From: a bacterium
GTDB lineage: Bacteria; Hinthialibacterota; Hinthialibacteria; OLB16
Assembly: GCA_022072055.1 (NCBI GenBank)
Contig: JAJVIK010000008.1
Span: 1-40,110 of the forward strand
Length of the DNA: 40,110 nucleotides
Direction: 5' to 3'
This document shows, piece by piece, positions 33,935-40,110 of the stretch. The position numbers were made by a program, and so were the translations under genes. Below the pieces are notes generated by a model. That model did no database searches. It was not told where the DNA came from and worked only from the letters and a program-made list of their open reading frames with translations. The first letter of the stretch is position 1. Each line of letters starts with the position of its first letter.

Positions 33935-34010
33935 TCCGCGGTAGCTCAACCGGTAGAGCGGGTGGCTGTTAACCACTAGGTCGTAGGTTCGAATCCTACC
34001 CGCGGAGCCA
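33935..34010 (+). tRNA. tRNA-Asn (anticodon GTT)
   Basis: The cloverleaf is complete over 76 bases. The acceptor arm is TCCGCGG/CCGCGGA with discriminator G and an encoded CCA, and the D stem is GCTC/GAGC. The anticodon stem GGTGG/CCACT (one G-T pair) encloses loop CTGTTAA with GTT. The T arm is GTAGG/CCTAC around TTCGAAT. Confidence 0.97.
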
Positions 34011-34033
34011 TCATCCCCGACCTGTTTGGCCCC

Positions 34034-34495
34034 TCAGGCCGAATCCTCCACCAGCCCTCGTGTCGGGACCCGGAGTAGAAAGAGTGTGATCCCGATGGGG
34101 ATCACGAACACCAGCGCTTTCCCGAGCGGATGCGAGAGGGCAAAGCAGCTGGTGAGGATGAAGGAGCCCCACAGAAGAGCCAGGAGCGTGACCTTGGCGC
34201 GCCGACTGAGACTCCGGTGCTGTCTCCACTCGCGAACGTAGGGACCCAAGAGGCGGTTGTTCAAGAGCCAGAGGTAGCATCTCCGTGAGGCGCGCGCGAA
34301 GCAGGCCGCGGCCAGGAGCAGGAGCGGGGTGGTGGGGACCAAGGGCAGGAAGATTCCGAGGATCCCAAGCGCGACCGCCAAGCCCCCAATCAGGATCAGG
34401 ATCGCCCGGAGGACAAGCGAGTCGGAAAGCTGGAGCTCACGGTCCAGCTCCTCCCGTTGGGTGGAATTCGACTTGGGGTCCGGAGGGCGGGTCAT
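34034..34495 (-). CDS. DUF454 (YbaN-like) inner-membrane protein
   Basis: The 153 residues run from ATG 34495. After a hydrophilic N-terminus of about 30 residues comes the family signature LGILGIFLPLVPTTPLLLLAAACFARASRRCYLWLLNNRLLGPYVREWR, with three or four membrane helices overall. This matches the DUF454/YbaN family, whose function is unknown. Its stop is 24 bases from the end of tRNA-Asn, on the opposite strand. Confidence 0.88.
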   Translation of the reverse strand: MTRPPDPKSNSTQREELDRELQLSDSLVLRAILILIGGLAVALGILGIFLPLVPTTPLLLLAAACFARASRRCYLWLLNNRLLGPYVREWRQHRSLSRRAKVTLLALLWGSFILTSCFALSHPLGKALVFVIPIGITLFLLRVPTRGLVEDSA

Positions 34496-34560
34496 GGGGT
34501 TAATTCTATCGGGGGATCTCCCCGCTTCCAATCCGTGCAAAAACGCTCAACACAGAAGAC

Positions 34561-34794
34561 TTGGAGACTCTGGAAGAGCATGTTGTTGTCGACCCCTCTG
34601 TCCTTATGGGGAAACCGGTCATCCGGGGGACTCGGGTCTCGGTCGAGCTGATCCTCGAAAAACTCGCGGCAGGCGAAACCGAGGAGCAGATTCTCTCCGA
34701 GCATCCCCGGTTGACGGCGGATGGGATTAGGGCGGCATTGTCCCACGCCGCGAAGACATTGCGAGCAGATGGGGTCATCCCGATTTCCCGCTAA
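34561..34794 (+). CDS. DUF433 domain protein (antitoxin-like)
   Basis: The 77-residue protein starts at TTG 34561. It has the DUF433 pattern: VVVDPSVLMGKPVIRGTRVSVELILEKLAAGETEEQILSEHPRLTADGIRAALSHAAK. The family has a small helix-turn-helix fold and is usually the first gene of a pair with a DUF5615 PIN-like protein, for which it is thought to be the antitoxin. Here the second gene begins 5 bases after this stop but is cut short (34800 onward), so this is an orphan antitoxin. It is divergent from the DUF454 gene. Confidence 0.85.
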   Translation: METLEEHVVVDPSVLMGKPVIRGTRVSVELILEKLAAGETEEQILSEHPRLTADGIRAALSHAAKTLRADGVIPISR

Positions 34795-34799
34795 TCTCA

Positions 34800-34844
34800 G
34801 TGAACTTCTTCGTGGATGAGAGCGTCCCGGATTCCTTGTGGTCT
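34800..34844 (+). pseudogene. Truncated DUF5615 (PIN-like) toxin remnant
   Basis: GTG 34800 opens NFFVDESVPDSL, the typical first strand of DUF5615 PIN-like toxins with its metal-binding Asp. After about 13 codons similarity ends (WSRRVWCGIGGG), and the remaining sequence runs into the convergent sulfatase stop at 34892. Intact proteins have about 110-120 residues, so more than 80 percent is lost. Position, spacing from the DUF433 gene and motif make the identity likely. Confidence 0.65.
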
Positions 34845-34891
34845 CGCCGGGTTTGGTGCGGGATAGGAGGCGGTAGCCCAGTCTCCTCACC

Positions 34892-36352
34892 TCACCTCCC
34901 CCACTTCGCCTCGCCGGTCGCGCCGGTTTCCGCCAGCAGGTCCCGCAGTTTCCCACGCAGATCCTGGTAGATCGATTTGATCTCTCCCGTGGCCTCCTTG
35001 AGGATCAGGCCATCGAGTGTCCCCGATTCATGGTGGATTCGGAAATCCCGAAGGAGGTTGTTGCGCTCCTCCGGGTCCGCCTCCAGATCATACATCTCGT
35101 TCACGTCCTCGATGCCCTGGTACTGCATCAGTTTGTATCGCGGAGTCCGGACTCCGAACACGGTCGGCGTGTGCGCGAACGAACGCTCCCAGAAATACTC
35201 GTACAGGAACGCCTCGCGCCACTCGACCTTCTCGCCCGCAAGGAGCCTCAGAAACGAGCGCCCGCGCATGGACTCCGGGACCGATAGCCCCGCGGCTTCC
35301 AGGAAGGTGGGCCCGAAATCCAGATTGACAATCATCTCCTCGCGCTTTGTTCCACCCTTCACCAGCTCCGGGCAATGGGCAATCAGCGGCACACGGATCG
35401 AGGGTTCATACATGCAGCGCTTGTCGATCAAGCCGTGCTCGCCGAACAGGAAGCCATTGTCCGAGGTGAACACGAGGAGAGTGGATTCGAGCAGTCCTTT
35501 CTCCGTAAGGGCTTCGACCACCCGCCCCACGCTGTCATCCACCGCGCGCAGGGTCTCGCAATAGTCGCGCACAAACGGATCGAACTCGATCCGCCCGTTG
35601 TACATCCCATCGACCCCATGCCAACTGTCGCGTTGGGCGCGGACCCAATCGGGCTTTCCGGCGTAATTCTCCTCCGTGTTCGCCATGGTTCCGGGATGCG
35701 GGATGACCTCTTTCGAGTAGCACCCCTTGTGGCGCTCGGCGGGTTGGAAATCGGCATGCACCGCCTTATGCGACAGGTACAACATGAAGGGTTTTTCATC
35801 CGACGAGCGGATGAAATCGACGGCGTGATCGGTGAGCAGGTCGGTGGTGTAGCCCTGCGCCTCCGCGCGCTTGCCGTCGATGTTCAAGCTGGGGTTGTTA
35901 TAGACCCCTTGGCCCTTGAACGAGACCCAACGGTCGAAACCGGGGCGAGGCGCATCATTCGCGCCGCCCATGTGCCACTTGCCGATGAAGCCGGTGCGGT
36001 AGCCTGCCTCCTGAAGCAATCTGGGGAAGGTGGGGAGCTGCTCGGGAAGCTCGGTGGAGTTGTCGAGGACTCCGTGCTCATGGGCGTACAGCCCGGTGAG
36101 GATCGAGGCTCGGCTGGGCGAACAAAGGGCGGTGGTGACAAAGGCGTTGGAGAACACGAGGCCATGCGCGGCGAGTGAGTCCAGATGCGGGGTTTGGACA
36201 AAGGGGTGGCCCATGAATCCGAAGGTGTCATGCCGCAAGTCATCGATCAGAATAAAGATAATGCTCCGCTTATCGGCCGCGCTCGCGGGGGTCCCGGGAT
36301 CGATGAAATAAAGCAGGATGGTCATCACAAACACGGCGATGGTGTGACGCAT
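34892..36352 (-). CDS. Exported sulfatase (type I, formylglycine-dependent)
   Basis: The 486 residues run from ATG 36352, with AGGAGG 7 bases upstream. A signal peptide (first 26 residues, cut near ASA-AD) is followed by IIFILIDDLRHD with the metal Asp pair D37-D38. CSPSRASILTG follows, with C77-x-P-x-R81, the site where Cys becomes formylglycine. FIGKWHMGG, LLVFTSDNGFLFGEHGLIDKRCMYEPSIRVPLIAHCP and a C-terminal subdomain follow. It should cleave sulfate esters from a sulfated glycan or related substrate outside the cytoplasm. The maturation enzyme is not in the window. A glycosyltransferase gene lies 13 bases upstream on the same strand, and a glycosidase-like gene is beyond it. Confidence 0.93.
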   Translation of the reverse strand: MRHTIAVFVMTILLYFIDPGTPASAADKRSIIFILIDDLRHDTFGFMGHPFVQTPHLDSLAAHGLVFSNAFVTTALCSPSRASILTGLYAHEHGVLDNSTELPEQLPTFPRLLQEAGYRTGFIGKWHMGGANDAPRPGFDRWVSFKGQGVYNNPSLNIDGKRAEAQGYTTDLLTDHAVDFIRSSDEKPFMLYLSHKAVHADFQPAERHKGCYSKEVIPHPGTMANTEENYAGKPDWVRAQRDSWHGVDGMYNGRIEFDPFVRDYCETLRAVDDSVGRVVEALTEKGLLESTLLVFTSDNGFLFGEHGLIDKRCMYEPSIRVPLIAHCPELVKGGTKREEMIVNLDFGPTFLEAAGLSVPESMRGRSFLRLLAGEKVEWREAFLYEYFWERSFAHTPTVFGVRTPRYKLMQYQGIEDVNEMYDLEADPEERNNLLRDFRIHHESGTLDGLILKEATGEIKSIYQDLRGKLRDLLAETGATGEAKWGR

Positions 36353-36365
36353 GCAGGCGCCTCCT

Positions 36366-37754
36366 CTAGCGCATTGTGGCAACTTTGCCGGCGAGGGTAT
36401 CCAGAACCCTTTCCACCAGGGGAACATACCTGAAATCCAGGATCGAGTCCCAGGTAAACTCAGCTAATACTCTGTCTCTTCCGGCCTTGCCCATTCGCGC
36501 GCGCAGGTCCGCATCATGAATAAGCCGGAGCATCTGCGCCGCAAGCTCACCCGGATCGTTCGGTCGAACCAGGAACCCGGTTTCTCCATCGAGGACACTG
36601 CGCGCGAGTCCCCCTAAGTTGCTCGCGACTACCGGGAGACCCGTGGCCATTCCCTCCAGCGCGGTGATCCCGAACGGCTCGATCCAGATCGAAGGGGCCA
36701 CCACAATGTCCATCTCCCGGTACAGGTCCGCGAGCTCCTCCTGATTCTTCCAGCCCAGATTCCGCAGCCACCCGCGTGTCGCGCGATGGTCCGTCGCGGA
36801 TGTGTAAAGGATTTCAAAGGATGCACCGGCCCGTTCGAGCAGGTCTCCCGCCGCAAGCAGGACCTCGAAGCCCTTGAGCAAATCATCCGCTCTTCCGGGA
36901 AAGAAGATCCGCGCGGGTCCGTTCCGCCGCATGTTGGCGCCCGGATGAAACACGTCGCTGTCCACCCCGGCGGGGATGATTTCGACCTTCGCGCAATACG
37001 GGGCCAGCTTGTCGGCGAGCGTGGAGTTATACACGACCGCCGCGCCGACCCGAGACAGGTTCTCCCGGAGCTGCTCGCGGTAGCCAGGGGTAAACGCAAG
37101 GCTGGAGATGTATTCGTGGGAGTAGTGGAGCTTGGTTTCGTGGCGCTTGGGCGATAGCAACACTTGCGCGGCTCGGCCCCACATCGGCATCCGCCTGAAC
37201 CAGCAGCGCTCGCATTCGGCCGGGTGATCGAGGAAGCCCAGGTCGCAGATCCGGTTCTCATGATAACGGTAATAATGCTGATTGATGCAGAGGAGTTCAT
37301 AAGCATAGAAGCGGAGGATGCAGCGCTCCGGCCCGAGCGCGGTCAGGAGCTGGTTCTTCATCGGACCGCCATCCAGGATCACGATCAAGTCAGGAGCGAA
37401 TTCCTCGATGGCGCGCGAGAAGCGCCGCCGCCCCGTGGGCGCGCTATACGACAGGCGATTGAAGGGAAGCGCGCGGACCTCGAAGGGGAGCTCGCCGCGA
37501 ATCGAGCCACGGGGAAAAAAATCCTGGAAGTCCGGACAAAACAGAGCGACCCGCGCTCCGCGCGCTTGGAGTCCATGAATCACCTGGAAGCCATCGATCC
37601 AACTCCCGCCCTTGGGCGGCCAGTGGAATAGAAGGTCCACAAAGGCGATTCGAGGGGAAGAGGACAGCCGCCGCACCAAGCCTGCTCCAGGATGAAGGTC
37701 CGAGCGATGGTACACTCCCCGCCGGAAACCGTAAGGGGAGCGCCGAGATTTCAT
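36366..37754 (-). CDS. GT4-family glycosyltransferase
   Basis: The protein has 462 residues from ATG 37754. The C-terminal half has the GT-B donor-binding signature: VEIIPAGVDSDVFHPG, ARIFFPGRADDLLKGFEVLLAA, ATRGWLRNLGWKNQEELADLY, and IEPFGITALEGMATGLPVVASNLGGL. The N-terminal half is the acceptor domain. It has an unusual Cys/His patch (LLCINQHYYRYHENRICDLGFLDHPAECERCW, in parts) that could bind a metal. The start is not certain: there is no strong ribosome site at 37754, and an internal GTG near the SSSPRIAFVDLLFHW segment is possible. It precedes the sulfatase by 13 bases and is divergent from the glycosidase-like gene. Confidence 0.85.
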   Translation of the reverse strand: MKSRRSPYGFRRGVYHRSDLHPGAGLVRRLSSSPRIAFVDLLFHWPPKGGSWIDGFQVIHGLQARGARVALFCPDFQDFFPRGSIRGELPFEVRALPFNRLSYSAPTGRRRFSRAIEEFAPDLIVILDGGPMKNQLLTALGPERCILRFYAYELLCINQHYYRYHENRICDLGFLDHPAECERCWFRRMPMWGRAAQVLLSPKRHETKLHYSHEYISSLAFTPGYREQLRENLSRVGAAVVYNSTLADKLAPYCAKVEIIPAGVDSDVFHPGANMRRNGPARIFFPGRADDLLKGFEVLLAAGDLLERAGASFEILYTSATDHRATRGWLRNLGWKNQEELADLYREMDIVVAPSIWIEPFGITALEGMATGLPVVASNLGGLARSVLDGETGFLVRPNDPGELAAQMLRLIHDADLRARMGKAGRDRVLAEFTWDSILDFRYVPLVERVLDTLAGKVATMR

Positions 37755-37791
37755 GATTCCCAAGCCCCGCGCGCGCGGTTACAGTTCCCTC

Positions 37792-39687
37792 ATGAGATCA
37801 AGTTCCATTTCCTTCATTGTCCTACTCGTCGCCGGCGCGTCGCGCGGCATGGCTCTCGAACCTGTAACTCTCTCCTCCCCAGAGGGGGTTGCGGTCCGGG
37901 TCATGGACGGAACTCGGACTGTTTTCGCGCCGATCGCGGGTGACGCAAGCCTTTGGGTTTATCATCCGACGGGAGCAGCTTCAGTCACTTACACGGAGGC
38001 GCGGACCGAGGGGAGAACCCTGAAATTGTCCGGAGGCGAGGCGGTCGGTATCCGGCTTTCAGAGAGTTTTCGCCCTGTCTGCGCGGGTCTGATCGAGCGC
38101 TGTGTCACGGTCACCGCGAGCGCCGACCAGCGCTACTTTCTCGACCTGGGTTGGAGGGTGGCGGCGGCGGGAGATTTCTATTCCTTCACCGGAAGGGAGA
38201 CGGAGAATCGCCGCTACAGCCCGAGCTGCTCCGGCCCGGAATTCGCGGAGCACTCCTCGCAGACCTTTCCGTTTCTCGGGGTCCATGACGGATCCGTCCT
38301 CTACGGGGTCATCGGCGACACGCCCGGCAGGTGGGAAAACCGCTGTTTCATGGAGTTTGACCTTACGGAGCGGCGCCTTTCCCTGAGGAACGGAGATGGT
38401 TCGAAGAAGCGGACCATCGCGATTCCCGCCGAGGTGGATGCCACCTCGGTGTATCGCGCCGCCTTTGATGGGTGGCAACATATTGAAATGGGAGAGACTC
38501 AGGCGTGGAAGACCTGGATCTTTGCCTCTCCCGCGAAATCGCTGTATGAGATCCAGCTCGCCGCCCATCTTGCGCTGGCCAACGCCAAGGGGTTCACCGG
38601 CTCCGCAATCGAGGCGATTCTTCGGAACACCTCGTACCTCCTGCTGCGTCGCAACCTGCTCCGTCCCGAAAGCGATTACCTGTTCATCTCGGGGGTGGGA
38701 TACGGTTGGAAACAGTGGGTGACCGATGGTTTTTACATGAGCCGCGGGCTGGATGACCCCTATTATGACTCCGAGGCGCGCGCGGCGGTGTTCTATGAGC
38801 GCTTGCACTATGAGGACAACGCGCAGTACTACCTGCTCTGGTCGTTGATTGTCAAGCGCGCGGGCGGGGAGCTCGACATGCGGACTGTCCAGCGGGCCTA
38901 CAAGTTCATCCGCGACCACGAGACGGATGGACTGTACATGCCACCCCGTCTCAAACCGGATCAGATCATTCTGCGCACCTATATGGATCAGCTCCCTTAT
39001 GAGGATGGCGATCCTCCCTCCTCAAACCAAGGGTTTCATTGCGGGGCGCTGATGGCGGCCAAGGAACTGGGATTGGGAGTGACCAAGGAGGACATCGAGA
39101 AGGCCATCGCCGGATATCGGAGCATGTTCAACCACGAGAAGGGGTACATGCCCACAAGCCTCCGTCAACAAGAGCATGTCGGCCAGGATGCCCTTTACGG
39201 GGAAGTTCTGACTTACGCGATCCTGGGCGAGAAACTGCTTCCGGATGACATGGTTCGGAAGCATCTGGAGACATCCGTGAGGATCCAGTCGCCGCATGGC
39301 ATGCGGATCATTTCGCTCGCGGATGGGAGCCTGCTTGAGGGTCACAACGGGACTTACACGTATGGCGGGTCCTGGTTTTTGTGCGATGCCGCGAATTACT
39401 TGGACGGCCTTATTCATGGGATGGACCCGAATTGGGTTGATGACCAGTTGGTTTGGCGATTGGAGAAGGAACTTGCCGCAATGCCCGCCTTCCATGAATC
39501 GCTGAACACCCTCACCGGAGCGCCCTATGGGCATCATTTGTATTCGTGGAATTCAGGCTATTGGTGGCTGCGGCGTGAGGTCCGCAAGCGGCTTGGGTAT
39601 TCAGGTCCGGATCCGGTGGAGACGCGGATGGATGAGAAGCTCGGGGTGATGAAGAGGGATGGGTTTTTGTTCTTGGAGGGGAAGTAA
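37792..39687 (+). CDS. Exported six-hairpin glycosidase-like protein
   Basis: The 631 residues run from ATG 37792 (MRSSSISFIVLLVAGASRGMA, signal peptide). A start 13 codons earlier exists but would bury the signal. The first 260 residues are beta-rich. From about 275 the chain is helical with aromatic and acidic clusters typical of (alpha/alpha)6 barrels: GYGWKQWVTDGFYMSRGLDDP, YYDSEARAAVFYERLHYEDNAQYYLLW, TDGLYMPPRLKPD, GHNGTYTYGGSWFL, NSGYWWLRREV. Several Asp and Glu could be catalytic, but no single family is certain. With the neighbouring sulfatase and glycosyltransferase it suggests turnover or modification of a sulfated glycan. Confidence 0.65.
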   Translation: MRSSSISFIVLLVAGASRGMALEPVTLSSPEGVAVRVMDGTRTVFAPIAGDASLWVYHPTGAASVTYTEARTEGRTLKLSGGEAVGIRLSESFRPVCAGLIERCVTVTASADQRYFLDLGWRVAAAGDFYSFTGRETENRRYSPSCSGPEFAEHSSQTFPFLGVHDGSVLYGVIGDTPGRWENRCFMEFDLTERRLSLRNGDGSKKRTIAIPAEVDATSVYRAAFDGWQHIEMGETQAWKTWIFASPAKSLYEIQLAAHLALANAKGFTGSAIEAILRNTSYLLLRRNLLRPESDYLFISGVGYGWKQWVTDGFYMSRGLDDPYYDSEARAAVFYERLHYEDNAQYYLLWSLIVKRAGGELDMRTVQRAYKFIRDHETDGLYMPPRLKPDQIILRTYMDQLPYEDGDPPSSNQGFHCGALMAAKELGLGVTKEDIEKAIAGYRSMFNHEKGYMPTSLRQQEHVGQDALYGEVLTYAILGEKLLPDDMVRKHLETSVRIQSPHGMRIISLADGSLLEGHNGTYTYGGSWFLCDAANYLDGLIHGMDPNWVDDQLVWRLEKELAAMPAFHESLNTLTGAPYGHHLYSWNSGYWWLRREVRKRLGYSGPDPVETRMDEKLGVMKRDGFLFLEGK

Positions 39688-39694
39688 GGGCTGA

Positions 39695-39928
39695 CTAAAC
39701 CTCGGCGACCACCAATCCACAAGGTTTGAACCGATTGAAATCCCTGAGGTTGGCCGTGGCTAAAGACGCTCCCAGCCGCAGGGCGACTGAGGCAATCATG
39801 CAATCCAGCAACGAGGCCCTTCGTCTTCCAGTACGGTTGTAAAGCCGGGCGGCGTTTGAGGCATCCGCTTCCGAAAACGGAATTGGAGATTGGAGGACCT
39901 GTTTCAGGAGCGCGATTTGCGCGCCCAA
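39695..39928 (-). pseudogene. vapC: Truncated VapC (PIN-domain toxin), N-terminal half missing
   Basis: The frame begins at a TTG inside the antitoxin gene and codes for 77 residues. They match only the C-terminal half of a VapC: PFSEADASNAARLYNRTGRRRASLLDCMIASVALRLGASLATANLRDFNRF (in parts), with the DCMIA metal-site Asp and the NLRDF end motif. The N-terminal MIxxDTS strand with the first catalytic Asp, about 50 residues, is absent. In-frame sequence upstream of TTG runs to a stop without such a motif. A deletion that joined the antitoxin end to the middle of the toxin explains this. Confidence 0.75.
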
Positions 39929-40110
39929 ACCGCGCTCTTGGCAGGAGAAAGGGCTAGGCTCTCCTGAACCTCATCCCAGATTGCGAGGGCTGGGTTTGGT
40001 TCCACGGTGGACGGTTCGGAGGCGCCGCGGATTGCGCGCCGAAGCGCCTCCGACTTGGAGACATTCCAGCGCCGCGCTATCTCCTCAAGACGCCGGACTG
40101 TCCCGACATC
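39904..40110 (-). CDS. Ribbon-helix-helix (CopG/VapB-type) antitoxin, 5' end beyond the right edge
   Basis: The open frame enters at the window edge and ends at TGA 39904-39906. It gives 68 residues: DVGTVRRLEEIARRWNVSKS, EALRRAIRGA, then a linker, ALAIWDEVQESLALSPAKSAVWARKSRS. The first 30 are a CopG-type RHH DNA-binding unit, and WDEVQESLALSP matches the tail of RHH antitoxins paired with VapC. The end is shorter than usual and overlaps the truncated VapC by 25 bases. Toxin neutralisation and autorepression are the family roles. With a broken toxin it may only repress. Confidence 0.78.
   Translation of the reverse strand, partial: DVGTVRRLEEIARRWNVSKSEALRRAIRGASEPSTVEPNPALAIWDEVQESLALSPAKSAVWARKSRS

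Overview
The window is GC-rich chromosomal DNA of a Gram-negative bacterium. Evidence for this is an RND/TolC-type tripartite efflux set, many Sec signal peptides, a likely lipoprotein and several very large secreted repeat proteins. The mix of a parallel beta-helix protein with a choice-of-anchor tail, threonine-proline (TPTP) insertions, a sulfatase and a YTV/VPYT-repeat protein recalls uncultivated phyla around Planctomycetota, Sumerlaeota, Hydrogenedentota and Omnitrophota. That placement is inference only. No insertion sequence, prophage, CRISPR array or rRNA was seen.

Layout. (1) 1-3360, minus: a two-gene unit for exported proteins. A glucose/sorbosone dehydrogenase-like beta-propeller with a G10 frameshift tract at its signal peptide is followed by a parallel beta-helix protein that leaves the left edge. 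(2) 3420-7140: a GT39-type membrane glycosyltransferase with a carbohydrate-binding-like tail, DAHP synthase, and a DUF4160/DUF2442 pair whose DUF4160 gene is internally deleted. (3) 7150-14459, minus: a heavy-metal efflux operon (outer-membrane factor, adaptor, RND pump) preceded by a small, very His-rich exported protein. (4) 14610-16512, plus: gatC, an HD-GYP protein and a CPBP protease-like protein, translationally coupled by two 4-base overlaps. (5) 16529-18528, minus: a TPR protein and a DUF4203-like membrane protein. (6) 18658-21168, plus: ThiS, a response regulator fused to an anti-sigma-type ATPase, and a DegT-family aminotransferase. (7) 21192-24516, minus: a double-domain PPK2 (polyphosphate:AMP phosphotransferase), then a striking 566-residue exported repeat protein split into an Arg-rich half and a VPYT half, with its own promoter and terminator. 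(8) 24517-28970: an intergenic DnaA-box-like site, rarA, a TSUP exporter, and an exported low-complexity DUF3300-like protein behind a strong promoter. (9) 28992-31887, minus: a two-gene cassette, visibly more A/T-rich, for an exported tail-fibre-like protein and an exported HExxH protein with a beta-helix stub. (10) 32101-34495: MoeB/ThiF-rhodanese, a flavin reductase, tRNA-Asn and a DUF454 protein. (11) 34561-40110: a DUF433 antitoxin with a truncated toxin, a sulfatase, a GT4 glycosyltransferase, a six-hairpin glycosidase-like exported protein, and an RHH antitoxin fused by deletion to a truncated VapC.

Two themes stand out. First, all three toxin-antitoxin-type modules have one partner broken while the other partner is intact. 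Second, the window carries an unusual density of large exported repeat proteins with no assigned function. The strongest candidates for undescribed biology are the bipartite Arg/VPYT repeat protein (22816-24516), the two-gene exported cassette at 28992-31887, and the G-tract that separates a good signal peptide from its propeller domain at 3187-3196.
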